A stretch of DNA of 64,000 bases from Plecoglossus altivelis (taxonomy: Eukaryota > Chordata > Actinopteri > Osmeriformes > Plecoglossidae): positions 7,257,201 through 7,321,200 of the forward strand of contig BROE01000025.1 of the NCBI GenBank assembly GCA_036571765.1. The letters run 5' to 3'. Shown in pieces: positions 1 through 11,500 of the stretch. The notes below the pieces were generated by a model. That model saw nothing but the letters and a program-made list of their open reading frames with translations. It did no database searches and had not been told where the DNA came from. A program made the position numbers and the translations under genes. Every line of letters begins with the position of its first letter. The stretch's first letter is position 1.

Positions 1-1557
1 GCCCGCGGACGGGCCCCTCCACGGCCCACCCCCCCGTCCGCCGTGAGGCACCCCCTAGCACGTCTTGCCCTCCGCGGCCCCAAAACCCACGGATCCACCC
101 TCCGCTCCTGCAAAAAAGACGCGCGCCGTGCAAAGGATCTTCCTCCGGTCCCAGGTTCCGGGACCGAATCCTCTCCCCTCCTCTTCGCACCTGGTATCGG
201 CGCTCAGGCTGGTCTGGAAGTTAGTCAGCATGGGGAGGCTGCTGTCCGAGCTACTGTAACTGAACATTGAAGATGGCCCCGTGCCAACACCTGTTGTCAG
301 TTCATCCAGAGGACTGCTATAATGACTGACTGAAAATGTTACTTGTTTAACATGGAAACAGGTAGTGTTCTTGTATTCCACAAAGAAAAGCTCCACGAGC
401 CCTGTGTAACCCAGCCTCCCTACCTGCTTCCCTGTCCTTCAGCTCCTTTCCCAGGGCACACTGGAGCGGTTCTGGTGACCCAGAACTCCCTGAAGCCAGA
501 CACGGTGACCCCCAACATGGTCCTAACCGGCCCACCCAGCCTGGCATCGGTAGGAGCCCATCTGAGCTCTAACACTCTTCTGTTCTGGGGCTCTGGTGGG
601 GGCCCTGGACCCGCTCTGGTGGGGGCCCTGGGCCCAGTCTAGTGGGGGCCCTGAGCCCGCTCTGGTGGGGGCCCTGGGCCCGCTCTGGTGGGGGCCCTGG
701 GCCCAGTCTAGTGGGGGCCCTGGGCCCAGTCTAGTGGGGGCCCTGAGCCCGCTCTGGTGGAGACCCTGGGCCCGCTCTGTTGGGGGCCCTGGGCCCAGGT
801 GAGAGCTCATAGTAACTGTATGTCCTGGTGTCTCTGTCAGTCTCCAGGATTCCACCTCCTGCCTCAGACTCACAAGGCTCAGCAGCTGATTGTGCCTAAA
901 GAGGAGACGTACTCCTCCAGACACAAGACTGCAGCGCCTGCAGTAGCTGGTGAGATGATCTCTCTCTCTGTCTCCCTCTCTCTCTGTCCCTCTCTCTCTG
1001 TCCCTCTCTCTCTGTCTCCCTCTCTCTCTGTCCCTCTCTCTCTGTCCCCCTCTCTCTCTCCGTCCCTCTCTCTCTCTCTGTCCCTCCCTCTCTCTCTGTC
1101 CCTCTCTCTTTTTGTCTCTCTCTCTCTCTGTCCCTCTGTCTCCCTGTCCCTCTCTCTCTCTGTCTCCCTCTCTCTCTGTCTCCCTCTCTCTCTGTCCCTC
1201 TCTCTCTGTCCCTCTCTCTCTGTCCCTCTCTCTCTGTCTCCCTCTCTCTCTGTCCCTCTTTATCTCTCTCTCCGTCCCTCTCTCTCTCTCTGTCCCTCTC
1301 TCTCTCTCTGTCCCTCTCTCTTTTTGTCTCTCTCTCTCTGTCCCTCTTTCAAGTTTTTCCAATGTAACAACTCAGAGTCTTGTGACTGTAGTAGTTTGAC
1401 CTGACGTATGAGAGGAGTCTGTAAGGGTTGTGTTGATGTGTTTCAGCTCTGGACGGGCTGGGCTCAGGCCAGGGGTCCCCCTGCGGCTCAGAGCAGGCCC
1501 CAAGCCCACAGTCCCCCCTCAGCAGTGGTGCTGCCCTCTCCAAGAATGAGTCCAACC

Positions 1558-1623
<66 letters not shown>

Positions 1624-4465
1624 CGGTTAGTCTCTTTAGCAGTCGGGGATAATTTTCCGAACTGGTTGAATATTCTGGAAAAAAATTATGATTTTTGTTG
1701 TTGTTACATATTATTCATACATCCACTTCAATTCAGTATGATGAATGGTCAACGATAAGCCAAATTAAAAGCTGTATTTAAACGAGACAGTGTTTATATC
1801 CCCCCCAAAAACATAGTGAAGATTTGGATGCTTCATCACTGCCTGCTTGCGTGTTTACACCCCCCGTACTGAAAAACGTTTCAACCCCTCGTCATCACCA
1901 ACCTTCTCACCTTCTGCCCCAGAGCCGCAGAGGAACACACATCTCCGCAGAACAGAAGAGGCGTTTCAACATCAACATCGGCTTCAAGACGCTTTGCAAC
2001 ATGGTTCCCTCCCTTAAGTCCCAGTCCAACGTAAGCACACACCGCTGGTCTCTCGGTCCTGGTGGTTATGGACGGGCAGGGAACAGAGGTGAACCTCCTC
2101 CTTCTCCTCTCTTTGTCTCCAGATCAGCAACGCGGCCACGCTGCAGAAGACGGTGGAGTACGTAGGGAAACTGCAGCAGGAGAGACAGAACCTACAGGAG
2201 GAGACCAGGAGGCTACGAGAGGAGATCGAAGAGCTGAACGCCTCCATCAAGTACAAAACACCACCTGCCACTGTGGGAAGGACACCTGTAGCATCACCTG
2301 AGTCTTCTGTTAGGAGAGACCTGAGGGGGAGACAGGGAGGAGAGACCTGAGGGAGAGAGACCTGAGGGGTAGACAGGGAGGAGAGACTTGAGGGAGAGAG
2401 ACCTGATGGGTAGACAGGGAGGAGAGACTTGAGGGAGAGAGACAGGGAGGAGAGACTTGAGGGAGAGAGACAGGGAGGAGAGAGACCTGAGGAGACAGGA
2501 AGACACCTGCAAGGGAGACAGACAGGAGGGATGTGTATAGAGAGCTGTTCTACTACTACAGCAGATCTAATAGCATTTGTGTCTGTCTAACTCTTTCCCT
2601 CTCCTCCCTCATCCAAACACGCGTCTCTCAGTACATGCCAGGAGCAGTTACCCGCTACAGGAGTGCCTATAACACGACACCGCTTCGACCACATGAGGGA
2701 GAAGTTTGACGAGTACGTGAAGAGCCGCACGCTTCAGAACTGGAAGTTCTGGATCGTATCCTTTTAAAGGCAAAAAACAAACAAACAAAAAAACTGTGCT
2801 GAGTTTCATGTTTTCCTTGAAACTTTATTTTAACTGGACAATCACACAGGAGAGCCCCAAGGCTCTATTACAGGCACAAACAAGCTTCTTAACGTTATTA
2901 CGTTTGTGTGTAGTCATGTAACTTTCTACTCAGTTCAGATCGTATAAATAGACCCCCCATGCCAAAACTGTCTCATGCTGCTTGAGTCAAAAGAAACACT
3001 TTGGACACAAGGGAGGAAGAAAAAAAAACCCTAAGAGAAATCCAAACCAAACATCAAGGGGTATCTAAGCTATGGAGGGCTCTGAGGTCTTCATCTGGTC
3101 ATCATTTTACATCTGTTAACCCATCTACCTAGTGAGTTTGACCTTTGACCCACATCTTACAGTTCAGCATCATCATCAAGCCACTGTTTGAGTCGTTCAA
3201 TGGCTCGGTGTCCATCACCAGCAAAGGGGAGCTGTGTGACAGCACCCTGCAGTGGCTGGAACAATACTGCTCTCTACCTGTGCTGAGGCCCAGTGAGTAA
3301 CCCACCTGTCTCCACCCTGCTACCCAGGAACTCACTGCTCTGCTTGTTCTAGATCATAGGTCTCGAACTCCGGTCCTCGAAGGCCGCTGTCCTGAAGGTT
3401 TTCCATGTTTCCCTGCTCCAGCACCCTTGATTCTAATGAATGAGTTGTTATCAAGTTCTGTGGAAGCCTGATAACGACCCATCACAGGGAAAATCTTCAG
3501 GACAGCGGCCCTCGAGGACCTGAGTTTGACACCTCTGTCTAGATCTTACCCAGCTTCAATCACACCTGATTCAGATCTTCTTCCTGCTTCAAACCATACC
3601 TGATTCAAAAGAATGGTTATTATCAAACTTCGTATTAATCCGTTTCATTCGAACCACGTTGGGAAGGTTTTTTTTTTCTTTTTGCTACCATAAGTCACTC
3701 AGATTCTTCTACCGTATAAAATTACTTTTTCCCGCCATTCTTTTTATGCTTCAGGTCGATTTGAGTTTGAGATTTATTTCACGCTTGAGAAAGTCTAGTC
3801 ATAGTTCCGTAACAACCCTTGGGTTCCCCAGTATCTCTGGATCGCTGACTCGTCTTCCTCCTTCTTCACCCTATCGTTTGACCTCTTCCTGTGTTTGAGG
3901 ATGTGATGATAGCGATGAGGATGTGATGGTAGCGTCTCAACGCTTTGCGCTGTAAGCTAACTGTCATCAAGGACCTTGAGCTAGCAGTCCTCCTCTGCAG
4001 CTAACCTTGTTTCGTGTACAGGAAGTGATGTCAGGAGAGAAGTGCATGCTAGTGCAGATGTTCTCAACCCTGGTCATCAAGGACCCTCCTGTCCTGCATG
4101 TTCTAGATGTTTCCCAGCTTTAACACACCCAATTTAAATCCATATTCATTACCTGGCTTCTCCAGAGCAAGATTACAAGCCACCTATTTGCACCAGGTGT
4201 GTTGAAGAATGGAAACGCGTAGAACAAGCAAAAGCAAGACAGTGGTTCCCTGAGAACCAAAATTAAAGAACGTCTACGATAATGCTTCCGAACGGCGTCA
4301 TGTAGCGATCGATGTCTTACCGCTTGTTTGTTTGGTTTGACAGTGGTGCTGGGGACTCTTCGACAGCTTAGCACTTCTACCTCTATTCTCACCAACCCGG
4401 CCTTGCTACCTGACGAAGCCAGACAAGCTGTGGCTGACTCCCGCAACAGTACTGGAGACTCCTAG
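1..4465 (+). CDS. mlxip: MLX-interacting protein (MondoA), 3' part of gene
   Basis: Basic helix-loop-helix leucine-zipper transcription factor that pairs with MLX at carbohydrate response elements and shuttles between cytoplasm and nucleus. Readable coding exons: 443-549, 841-949, 1447-1559, 1923-2030, 2123-2250, 2632-2755, 3163-3292 and 4344-4465 (TAG stop); phases agree at every join. The exon at 1923 gives the basic region and helix 1 (HISAEQKRRFNINIGFKTL); the next gives helix 2 and zipper (TLQKTVEYVGKLQQERQNL). The last three give the conserved C-terminal dimerisation/cytoplasmic-localisation region (TLQNWKFWI, then IIIKPLFESFNG, then LRQLSTSTSILTNPALLP). The 5' half lies outside the window. 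Bases 1-442 may hold one more exon in proline-rich sequence, but I could not fix its frame. Neighbours favour mlxip over the paralogue mlxipl. The identification is firm, the exon at 443 less so. Confidence 0.93.
590..800. repeat. GC-rich minisatellite in mlxip intron
   Basis: About eleven tandem copies of a roughly 20-base unit built on GGGGGCCCTGGGCCCGCTC, with variants such as CCAGTCTAGT in place of CCGCTCTGGT. It lies in the intron after the exon ending at 549. Confidence 0.85.
955..1350. repeat. CT-rich microsatellite array in mlxip intron
   Basis: Nearly 400 bases of (CT)n broken by TGTCCC blocks. Long open frames on both strands here encode only Ser/Leu/Pro or Arg/Glu runs and are not genes. 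Confidence 0.95.
1560..1621. repeat. (GT)n microsatellite directly after an mlxip donor site
   Basis: About 30 uninterrupted GT dinucleotides starting at the 5' splice site of the exon ending at 1559, so the donor itself is the first GT of the tract. Confidence 0.95.
2310..2515. repeat. Purine-rich minisatellite in mlxip intron
   Basis: Imperfect copies of a 20-30-base unit containing GACAGGGAGGAGAGACTTGA and GAGGGAGAGAGACCTGA, between the zipper exon and the exon at 2632. Confidence 0.8.
3357..3540. mobile_element. Foldback MITE, copy 1
   Basis: Palindromic element of about 180 bases. The left arm begins near CGAACTCCGGTCCTCGA and the right arm ends with CCTCGAGGACCTGAGTTTG. The inner arms carry CCGCTGTCCTGAAGG and its complement, and the centre contains TGTTATCAAG and CTGATAACGA. 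It has no coding capacity. Three more good copies lie at about 15020, 17235 and 35315, all within introns. Superfamily not established. Confidence 0.8.
4053..4269. mobile_element. Degenerate foldback element in last mlxip intron
   Basis: The two halves are imperfect reverse complements: TGTTCTAGATGTTTCC on the left pairs with GGAAACGCGTAGAACA on the right, and AACACACC pairs with GGTGTGTT. It resembles the other foldback family in design but not in sequence. Old non-autonomous DNA element is the best guess. Confidence 0.45.
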
Positions 4466-5208
4466 CTGGACGGTCAAACAGTCGAACGCATCAACGAACG
4501 TCTCTCTTCACACGCAAATAGACTCTTCAAGCAACGCTTTGGGAAAGAAAAAAGTCATTAAATAAGATTTCACTAGCTGGCTTCTCAAGTTGAATTCCAA
4601 AGAGATTTCTCCCGTCTTCGTCTCTGTCAAGTTTCATCAAACAAAAACAAAAAAAGTACGAGGGATCTGCCTTATACTCACTGAATGACTTTTTTTTTTA
4701 AACCTCCACATTGTGTAGGATGTCAATTACGTTAATCTTCAGAGGAGCATATAAAAATATGTGATATGTGCACACAGAAAAGTGTTTGAATTTTTGCAAA
4801 AGCTTCCTCTGCAGCAAGAACAACTGAGCGATGTATGATGCTAATTACAGTTTACTGTTCAGGGCGTTTTCAGTTCAAATTAGAATCGTAGAGTGATGTT
4901 TTAATGGCTTGTTATATGTGAGGTAAAAATAGTATAAAGTTTTTTTTTAAAAGTTAAAAGAAAAAAAAAAATTCTTAACAAGGGAAAACGAAGGGGTAAG
5001 TTTACTTTAAGTTGACAAACGACGTGCACGGAACACGCTGATCTTTTCGCCAAAACGAGAAGTGGAAAAGGTTCCCGAGTCTGAAGGACTACTGATAAGC
5101 GTTCTTGTGTGTTCCTCGCGCTGTGGAGCTCAGCAACACGCGCACAGTGTGCCTCTTCCGGTGCGGTAAAACCCGCTTCCCAAAGTCTTCCAGCCCGTTG
5201 AAAGCAGC
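4466..5208. other. 3' flank / probable 3'UTR of mlxip
   Basis: AT-rich sequence with an ATTAAA signal near 4555, shortly after the mlxip stop. I see no convincing gene. The open frame on the minus strand at 4901-5230 has no splice or homology support. Confidence 0.5.
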
Positions 5209-5389
5209 ATGCGCGGAATGTTGAAGCCACAAGCGTCTTTTCATGTGCTGGACTGGTCAGGCGATACCAAATTCTTCGGAGGTGTGAGCCAGACTCCAGG
5301 CATTGACAGTAAAGTCAGCAGCGTCGTGGCCGTGGAAATAAAACCTTACAAACCCAGTGACACTGGAGTTTCGCTGAATGTACAGGTGC
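5209..5389 (+). other. Possible orphan exon of unknown gene
   Basis: A 181-base open stretch starting ATGCGCGGAATG and ending in a usable donor (TACAG then GTGCTT) would code for about 60 residues. It lies in a locally CpG-rich patch (about 5020-5350) in otherwise AT-rich DNA, which could mark a promoter or a transcribed unit. I found no following exon before the cytokine gene and recognise no protein family. It could equally be mlxip 3'UTR. Low confidence. Confidence 0.2.
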
Positions 5390-6426
5390 TTTGTAGCTTT
5401 TTGATTATATTTTAAAATCATTTAATTTTTTGGGGGGTTCACTCAGGGATGCACGGGTGTGCATCAGTATGCTTTTCTCTATAACCAAAACGAACAAAAT
5501 TAAATCAGGATGTCTTCACAAAACGGGACAGCGAACGTGTCACGTACAATGTGTGCACGTTTGCGTTCAAGACAAACCTAATGTAACGTTAATGTGCGCA
5601 AATGGCATCTTATTTATGACTTAGTTTTGCAGTACGGGATAATGTTAGATGTCTCCTGGCGTCTTTCTGTGTGTTTTTGTTCAACACTCCTTAAGTGGTT
5701 GTTCGTGGAATTCAAAGCTCATTTATTTTGTTTTGCAGTCGTATTTATTTGTTTTATGCACAAAACGTTCGTTTACTTTGAATGAAACGAGCACCGTTAA
5801 TCGGATGGTTTTGTCAGTTTTGGTTTGAATGTTTCTATCATTTTAGTGGTTCTGACTCCTAGTTTGAGGTTTTCTCCGTGTACTGTGTGTGTGATGTTGT
5901 TTTACAATGTGCGTGTGTAAATCTTGTTTGAAAATACACGGTAATCACCTCTACAAAACAAGACGGAGATCCTTGTAATAATATCGGCCATGGTATTTTC
6001 TGCCAATAATTACAATAAGGAAGTGGTATTTTTGTTCCTGAGCAAGTGGAACTGTTTAGTGTCTATAGCATGGTATTGGTCCCAGAATGTCACTCATGAC
6101 ATATCATTTCGGATGTGGCTCAATTTTTCCAATGAAGAAATCAAATAGTTCTGTAATGTTTTTAGGTACCTGTAGTCTGAAATAACCACTGCAGATTCAT
6201 TCTGAATGAATCCATTAATTCTGCAGTTGTTTGAATCATCAACTGGTCTGCATCTTGCCTTAAGAGTTGTAAATACTGTCATACTGCTCCAAAAAATAAA
6301 ATATTTTCCTACATTTATCACTGATCCCCACCACGTCAATTAAACACTTAAGCCTTATTTTGAATTAATTTCAGACTTTACCATTAAACATGTGCGGAAG
6401 CGTACAAGTAATGCATCGACATTTTT

Positions 6427-6530
6427 TAATGTTTAATTTCCAACCATGTTTATAAATAATTAAAATACACATTTCACCAATAAATATGCACATAAATACT
6501 TAACTTAAAATGGACTGTAAATAAATACAA
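6427..6530 (-). promoter_or_regulatory. AU-rich element cluster in 3' flank of the cytokine gene
   Basis: On the minus strand, just past the stop at 6555, there are five ATTTA pentamers (plus-strand TAAAT at 6453, 6481, 6493, 6518 and 6522), including overlapping TATTTATTTA. An ATTAAA poly(A)-type signal lies near 6424. AU-rich elements of this kind destabilise cytokine mRNAs; this fits the coding prediction but is not proof. Confidence 0.6.
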
Positions 6531-6554
6531 AGAAATTTAACTGTCTAGTACATT

Positions 6555-7444
6555 TCATTTTCCTAACCATTTGATTAAGATCTGGAGGAAATATTGAACG
6601 AATATCAAGGCGTCGACATGGCTGTTTTGGTCAAATGAGAGTTGGCATGTTTCTTCAAGGTGATGACATCCCTTCCTGAGGGTCATGCCATTAAAGGTGT
6701 AATGTATATCTGTGAGGTTCGACATCAGACTTTCTCCGATTTTCAGCTTGACCACCTTATTCATGTAACAACTTAAATTGGAAAGATGTACACAGGTGAG
6801 CGTGTCGTTTAAAGCGGGTTCTGGAAGACCTTTCAGATGGTAGTCTTCAGGCATCGGAGGAAGAGCTTCCTTGATACCGTTCTAACGGGATGTGAGAGGA
6901 CCGAAAAAAAGATCAATGATCTGTTGAACAATCTTAGTTTGAACAATCTTAATTTAGTTTCTGTGACTGACAGCAATCTAATGTAGCAAAACCTTGCCCC
7001 GTTAAGATTCCAGTTAGGAATGTTTACCCTAATCTGACACAAATAATGATTTAAAAACAATACTTACCAAATATTCAAGTGAATTGTTAGCTAAACGAAT
7101 CAGATGAAGAGTCGGGGTTCTAGTCGAAGCACCTTGAACTTGTGTGATGAACAAGTGTAGCATAATTATTTCTGTGGGAACACACAAGATCCAGTCTCAA
7201 ACAAATGTATCAATCAAATGCAAAACATAATAAGGATTTTATATATTTGGTAGCAAGTATACACACACACAAAAAAACTTAAATGTAGACATTTAAAGCA
7301 ACCTGAAAAGGATACTTCTAAAATATGTATTTTTTTTCTTCAAACAGATCATATTCAGTGTTGTACAACATACCTGTAAGATGTCAAAATAAATCTTGTA
7401 ATATCATAATTTCATAAAACACTATGCTTACCAATGAGCGCCAT
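6555..7444 (-). CDS. Secreted helical cytokine, IL31-position (IL-6/LIF-like architecture)
   Basis: Three-exon gene: 7432-7444 (ATG, 13 bases, phase 1), 7068-7171 (phase 0 end) and 6555-6881 (TGA stop), giving 147 residues. The first about 19 residues (MALIEIIMLHLFITQVQG) form a typical signal peptide. The rest is amphipathic and helix-rich, with four cysteines (in LTC, LSC, RKGC and EETC) and four N-glycosylation sequons (NNS, NDT, NLS, NLT). A tiny first exon ending in phase 1 followed by a phase-0 intron is the layout of LIF/OSM-type genes. It sits between mlxip and lrrc43 on the minus strand, exactly where human IL31 lies. Family membership rests on architecture and synteny; sequence similarity to IL31 is too low for me to judge, so no symbol is assigned. 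Another class I helical cytokine (for example an M17/CLC relative) is the main alternative. Confidence 0.7.
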
Positions 7445-7501
7445 TTCGAAAGGTTAAATTGATCAGCTTGATGTGTTCTAATGTGGCCTCTGTATGGTGC
7501 G

Positions 7502-7509
7502 TATTTATA
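7502..7509 (-). promoter_or_regulatory. TATA box of the cytokine gene
   Basis: Minus strand reads GGCTTTATAAATACGC, with TATAAATA about 58 bases upstream of the ATG at 7444. That spacing leaves a short 5'UTR if transcription starts about 30 bases downstream, as in many inducible cytokine genes. Confidence 0.55.
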
Positions 7510-7529
7510 AAGCCAGTAAGATAATCATC

Positions 7530-8450
7530 AAAGCATAATTTCCTAATTACGTCTTAAGGGTGATGACTTCGAGATGACTGGTAAGACAACTGTCATTGCA
7601 GAGATGTGCGTTTGGTTGGCAAATGCTTATAGTGATTAACAATTAACAATTTATCTGTCATTTTTATAGTAATGATAATATCATAGTGTTAACCAACAAC
7701 AAGTCACTGTTGATGAAACAGCCAGGGCCTAGTCACGATAGTAATGTGAACTGGATTTGGGTTTTTCAACTTTAGACAATGACATAAAAACAACATTAAT
7801 ACCGAATTCTTTCTACAAAGTAGATGTTGATCACGGCAAATTGAAACATTGTTGCATATAAACAGTTTTGAACATATTGTTCTGACCACAAGATATGTCT
7901 TCATGAGTTTGAATCAGATAGGGTCACTCCTTGAAGGTGAAATAGAAACTCGAATGTGGTTTTCCCTCTTACATCAGAATTGGTCACAATTGTCCACTGA
8001 AGAATTTGAGTCATTGAATGATTTGTTTCGTTCCCACTCTTTTCGGACTCTCCAGGGTTCGTCATGATGTTTCTTCTTCAGAAACTCAACACAGACAGGT
8101 TGAAGTAGAGAGAATTTGGACCAGGCAAACTTTCCAAATCTAATGACAAGGCCATTTTTTTGTTCTATTGGCCATAAAGTCAGAATGTTTGTTAGTTATT
8201 TTTACTCAATTTAAGGAGATTGTGAGCGTAACTCTTAACGGCAGAACACATCTAAAAACAAAACAAAAAACAAAAATAAACTAAATATGTTGCCTTTTTT
8301 TTCAAACAAGCAAAAAAATCTGTACATAATATCATGGACTTCATGACTTTAGATGTCAAATTGACACAGGTTGAACAATGCAGAATACATTCCTTCATAT
8401 GTTTTATTCAAGCTGTGGAGTTGTGCAATGTAGATCAGTGAAGCGTGTTT
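7530..8450. other. Intergenic AT-rich sequence between cytokine gene and lrrc43
   Basis: Head-to-head spacer of about 0.9 kb. I see no coding exon with splice support. Confidence 0.5.
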
Positions 8451-8451
8451 T

Positions 8452-8471
8452 GGCAACGGTTGCCAAGCAAC
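8452..8471 (+). promoter_or_regulatory. RFX X-box upstream of lrrc43
   Basis: The sequence GGCAACGGTTGCCAAGCAAC contains GTTGCC-A-AGCAAC, a full match to the X-box consensus RYYNYY-N(1-3)-RRNRAC, overlapping an inverted GGCAAC half-site. It lies 75 bases upstream of the chosen lrrc43 ATG. RFX factors switch on cilium genes through this motif. Its position supports the start at 8546 rather than the in-frame upstream ATG at 8378, which would place the motif inside the coding region. Confidence 0.65.
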
Positions 8472-8545
8472 ATCTAAAAGCCCTTCACAGTGAATACGGT
8501 GTGCACTCGATTGTAAACGAACCCCATAGTCTGACCCTGTTGAAC

Positions 8546-11500
8546 ATGGCCACGGTGACACTGTCATCCGTGTTGGACAAACAGCTACGGGGACTCTGTC
8601 TGAAAGACTTTCCATGTGGGCACGGTAGCTGGGTAAGTTCAAAAACTATTGTACACATTTAACATGTGTTTATATGTATAATGTAACAAAACTACCACTG
8701 ATCCACACAGTGGAGAATGCTGCCATAAATCATTTCCAGCAAGCTAGTCTAGCTTTACCTTAGTAATCCGTAATCACTGACAACTAAGTACATGGCATTC
8801 AAACCTTTAAAATGTCCCTTTTTACCAAAACCAAAAAAACAACAACAAATTGTGTTCAGACAAAATCCAGCGGTAACAAACACGAGGAACTGAACTGGGG
8901 ATATGCAGAGGAGGACGAAGGGAGAGACGGCGCTGAGAAGGAGGACAGAGAAAGCCTTAAAGACCTCCTGACCTGTCCCACGTCTCCATGGCGACACGAG
9001 GGCTCGTGGAGCCCCCAGGTGTCGACCCTGAGGGAGCTGAGTGTGGGAACACCTGAGGGTCGTCCTGACGACGCCGTCTACAGACACTTCCTCTCTTTGT
9101 GGATGGTGGACAAAGGTGTGAGTAAATCTAGTGGGTACATGACACTACATCGATAGTTAGAATTTCTTGATAGGCATTTCATAGCAGATTCTTTCATTTT
9201 AATTGACGTTCAGGAACAGTCACTCGCAAAGACACCGAACGATTCCAATCGCAATATGTACAGGATCATTTGTTGTTAGCGTGTATATTTTATTTCTAAT
9301 GACAGAAATGTTTATGTTCTTTATAACTGTGTTTGGACCAGGTCTCCGTCGTGGACGAAGGCCTATTAAGGTTCTCCAGATTGAGAGAGCTGGTTCTGAG
9401 TGCTAACAGAATCTCTCATTTGCCCAGCAGCCATCTACCTTCCACCCTCAGAGTGAGTCAGGTTGAGTTGAGTCAGGTTACAGACGTGCCTCTCATCCCT
9501 AAGAGGAAGCTAGATTGGCTTCAGTCAGAAGGCTATCTTACAAAGACATCGATGACTTAATATCAGCAACCACCAGTCTGCGATACGGAAAGTTTCGTGT
9601 GAAATTAGGATAAGAATCACCTCCATTGTTTTTCAGTATCACAATAACGTGTTTCCCGCTTTAAAAAAAACAACAAATTTTTTAGGCGACACTCAGAGTT
9701 TTGCTACGTCGGTATTCCTCGTTGCCTTGACGACAACAAGGTGTGTTCGTTCTTTAGGTGTTGGAGCTTTATTCTAACCAGGTGTCCGACCTGAAGGGGC
9801 TAAGCTGCCATCCGCGTCCTGGCTTGCAGCACCTGGGTCTGGGTGCCAACCAGCTGGGCTCCCCTGCAGACACCCAGCTCCTCACAGGGGCCTTCTGGTC
9901 AGTGTCTCCACAGAAGGTCGACAGAGAACGATAGTATCTGAATGACACACACTGTCTCTCGTCAGTGTGGTTCTCAGCCAAGATTTGATCCTCTCCCCCC
10001 ATCTCCTCCGCCCCCCACCATCTCGCTCTTGTATCTTGTATCTCTTCCCCTGCTATCTCCTCCCCCCCCCCCCCCCCCATCAGGCCACAGCTGGTCTCTC
10101 TGGACCTCAGCTGGTCTGACTTCCAGGGACAGCTGGTCATGGTGGCAGCCCTTACCACCCTGCCCAGCCTGAGGACCCTGGTGCTGCAGGGAAACCCCTT
10201 CACCTTGACCCCCTCCTTCCCAGGATTCACCTTGGATAGCCTTCCCCGGCTGCTGTACCTGGACGTGGCCAGGGTCACGCCTGACGACCGCCACCGCTTC
10301 AGAGGCCTGGCAAACATGAGAGGTCAGAGGTCAGGGAACAAAGAGAGATGGTTCACTCGCTCAATCGTTCAACACACCACTTGACTTTTGAAGATATGTT
10401 CGATATGTTAGAATAACAGCTACTACCATCACTTGATTTTTGGTTTTCTGGCTAGTGATGCCAGCTGCATATTTGACCAAGATCACTGTTGCTTTCTTGC
10501 CTGGCGATGTTTTTTTCAGAGTTAGCTCTTCTGGAGTGAGAACATGGTCCTTTACTTATCGTGGCCTTCTCTTTGTTTGCAGACGCGCTATTAGACGAGG
10601 CGGTTGTCATGGTAACGGTGGGTAAAATGAGAGGCGTTCCCGATCCCCTGATTGGTCAGTGCGACAACGCGCCCGAGTTCCCCGTCGTCACGTACAGCTA
10701 TTCTATCAGCTACGAGTTCCTCAGCCGACGACCCTCCACTGTCGAAAACCAGGTAAACCTGCCACGTTCATTTAATCATTTGCTCAGACGCGAGGTCGTC
10801 CTCCACTGTGTCATTCAAATCAAACTTTATTTGTATAGTCATTTTTACAAGCAATGACATAGAGGGCTTCACATACACCCATAGAACTGCCCCGTTCTCA
10901 GTGGGATGTGTTCCTTGAGGTCATGTGATAATGACTGGTGTTTGTGTTGGGTGTCTGTATTCCTTGAGGTCATGTGATAGTGACAGGTGTTTGTGTTGGG
11001 TGTCTGTATTCCTTGAGGTCATGTGATAGTGACAGGTGTTTGTGTTGGGGCAGCAGGTGAGCGTGGAGGGAGACGCTGTAGCAGACGTAGCACCAGACTC
11101 GGCACAGGAGAACCCAGACACCCCCAAGACAGACCATGTGATCAGCACCACAAGAAGCGATGTGACTCCTCACGATCGTTCCCACAGTGGTAATACACTT
11201 CGAATCGTTCTCTCTCTGATTAAAGATTCACGTTTCTATTATCTTGAGAGTGTTTGTGTAAGTTTGTGTGTGATCGTGTGTTTAGGTTAGTTTGTGTGTG
11301 AATGTATGAGTGTTTCCTTTTTCACCTTTCCAACTTCACTCCATGTTTATTTTCCTTAAGTTACAAAACACAGCACACCCAAGCTGGCTTGGACAGAGAC
11401 CATAGACTTCTGTCACACTGACGTCCACAAGGTGGCCAACCTAAGCCAGCTGAAGAGCTTCCTGTTAAGAGGCCTGTCTCTGACTGTGGAGGAGGAGAAG

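Noticed and set aside
523..1404. Long Arg/Glu- or Ser/Leu-rich open frames
   Set aside because: They cover (CT)n and GC-rich repeats and overlap true mlxip exons in other frames.
4901..5230. Minus-strand 109-codon open frame
   Set aside because: No splice sites, codon pattern or recognisable family, and the 3' half is low-complexity poly-Phe/Lys sequence.
8378..8545. Upstream in-frame ATG extending lrrc43 by 56 codons
   Set aside because: It would put the X-box inside coding sequence. The residues do not resemble the family's N-terminus, and 8546 has the better start context.
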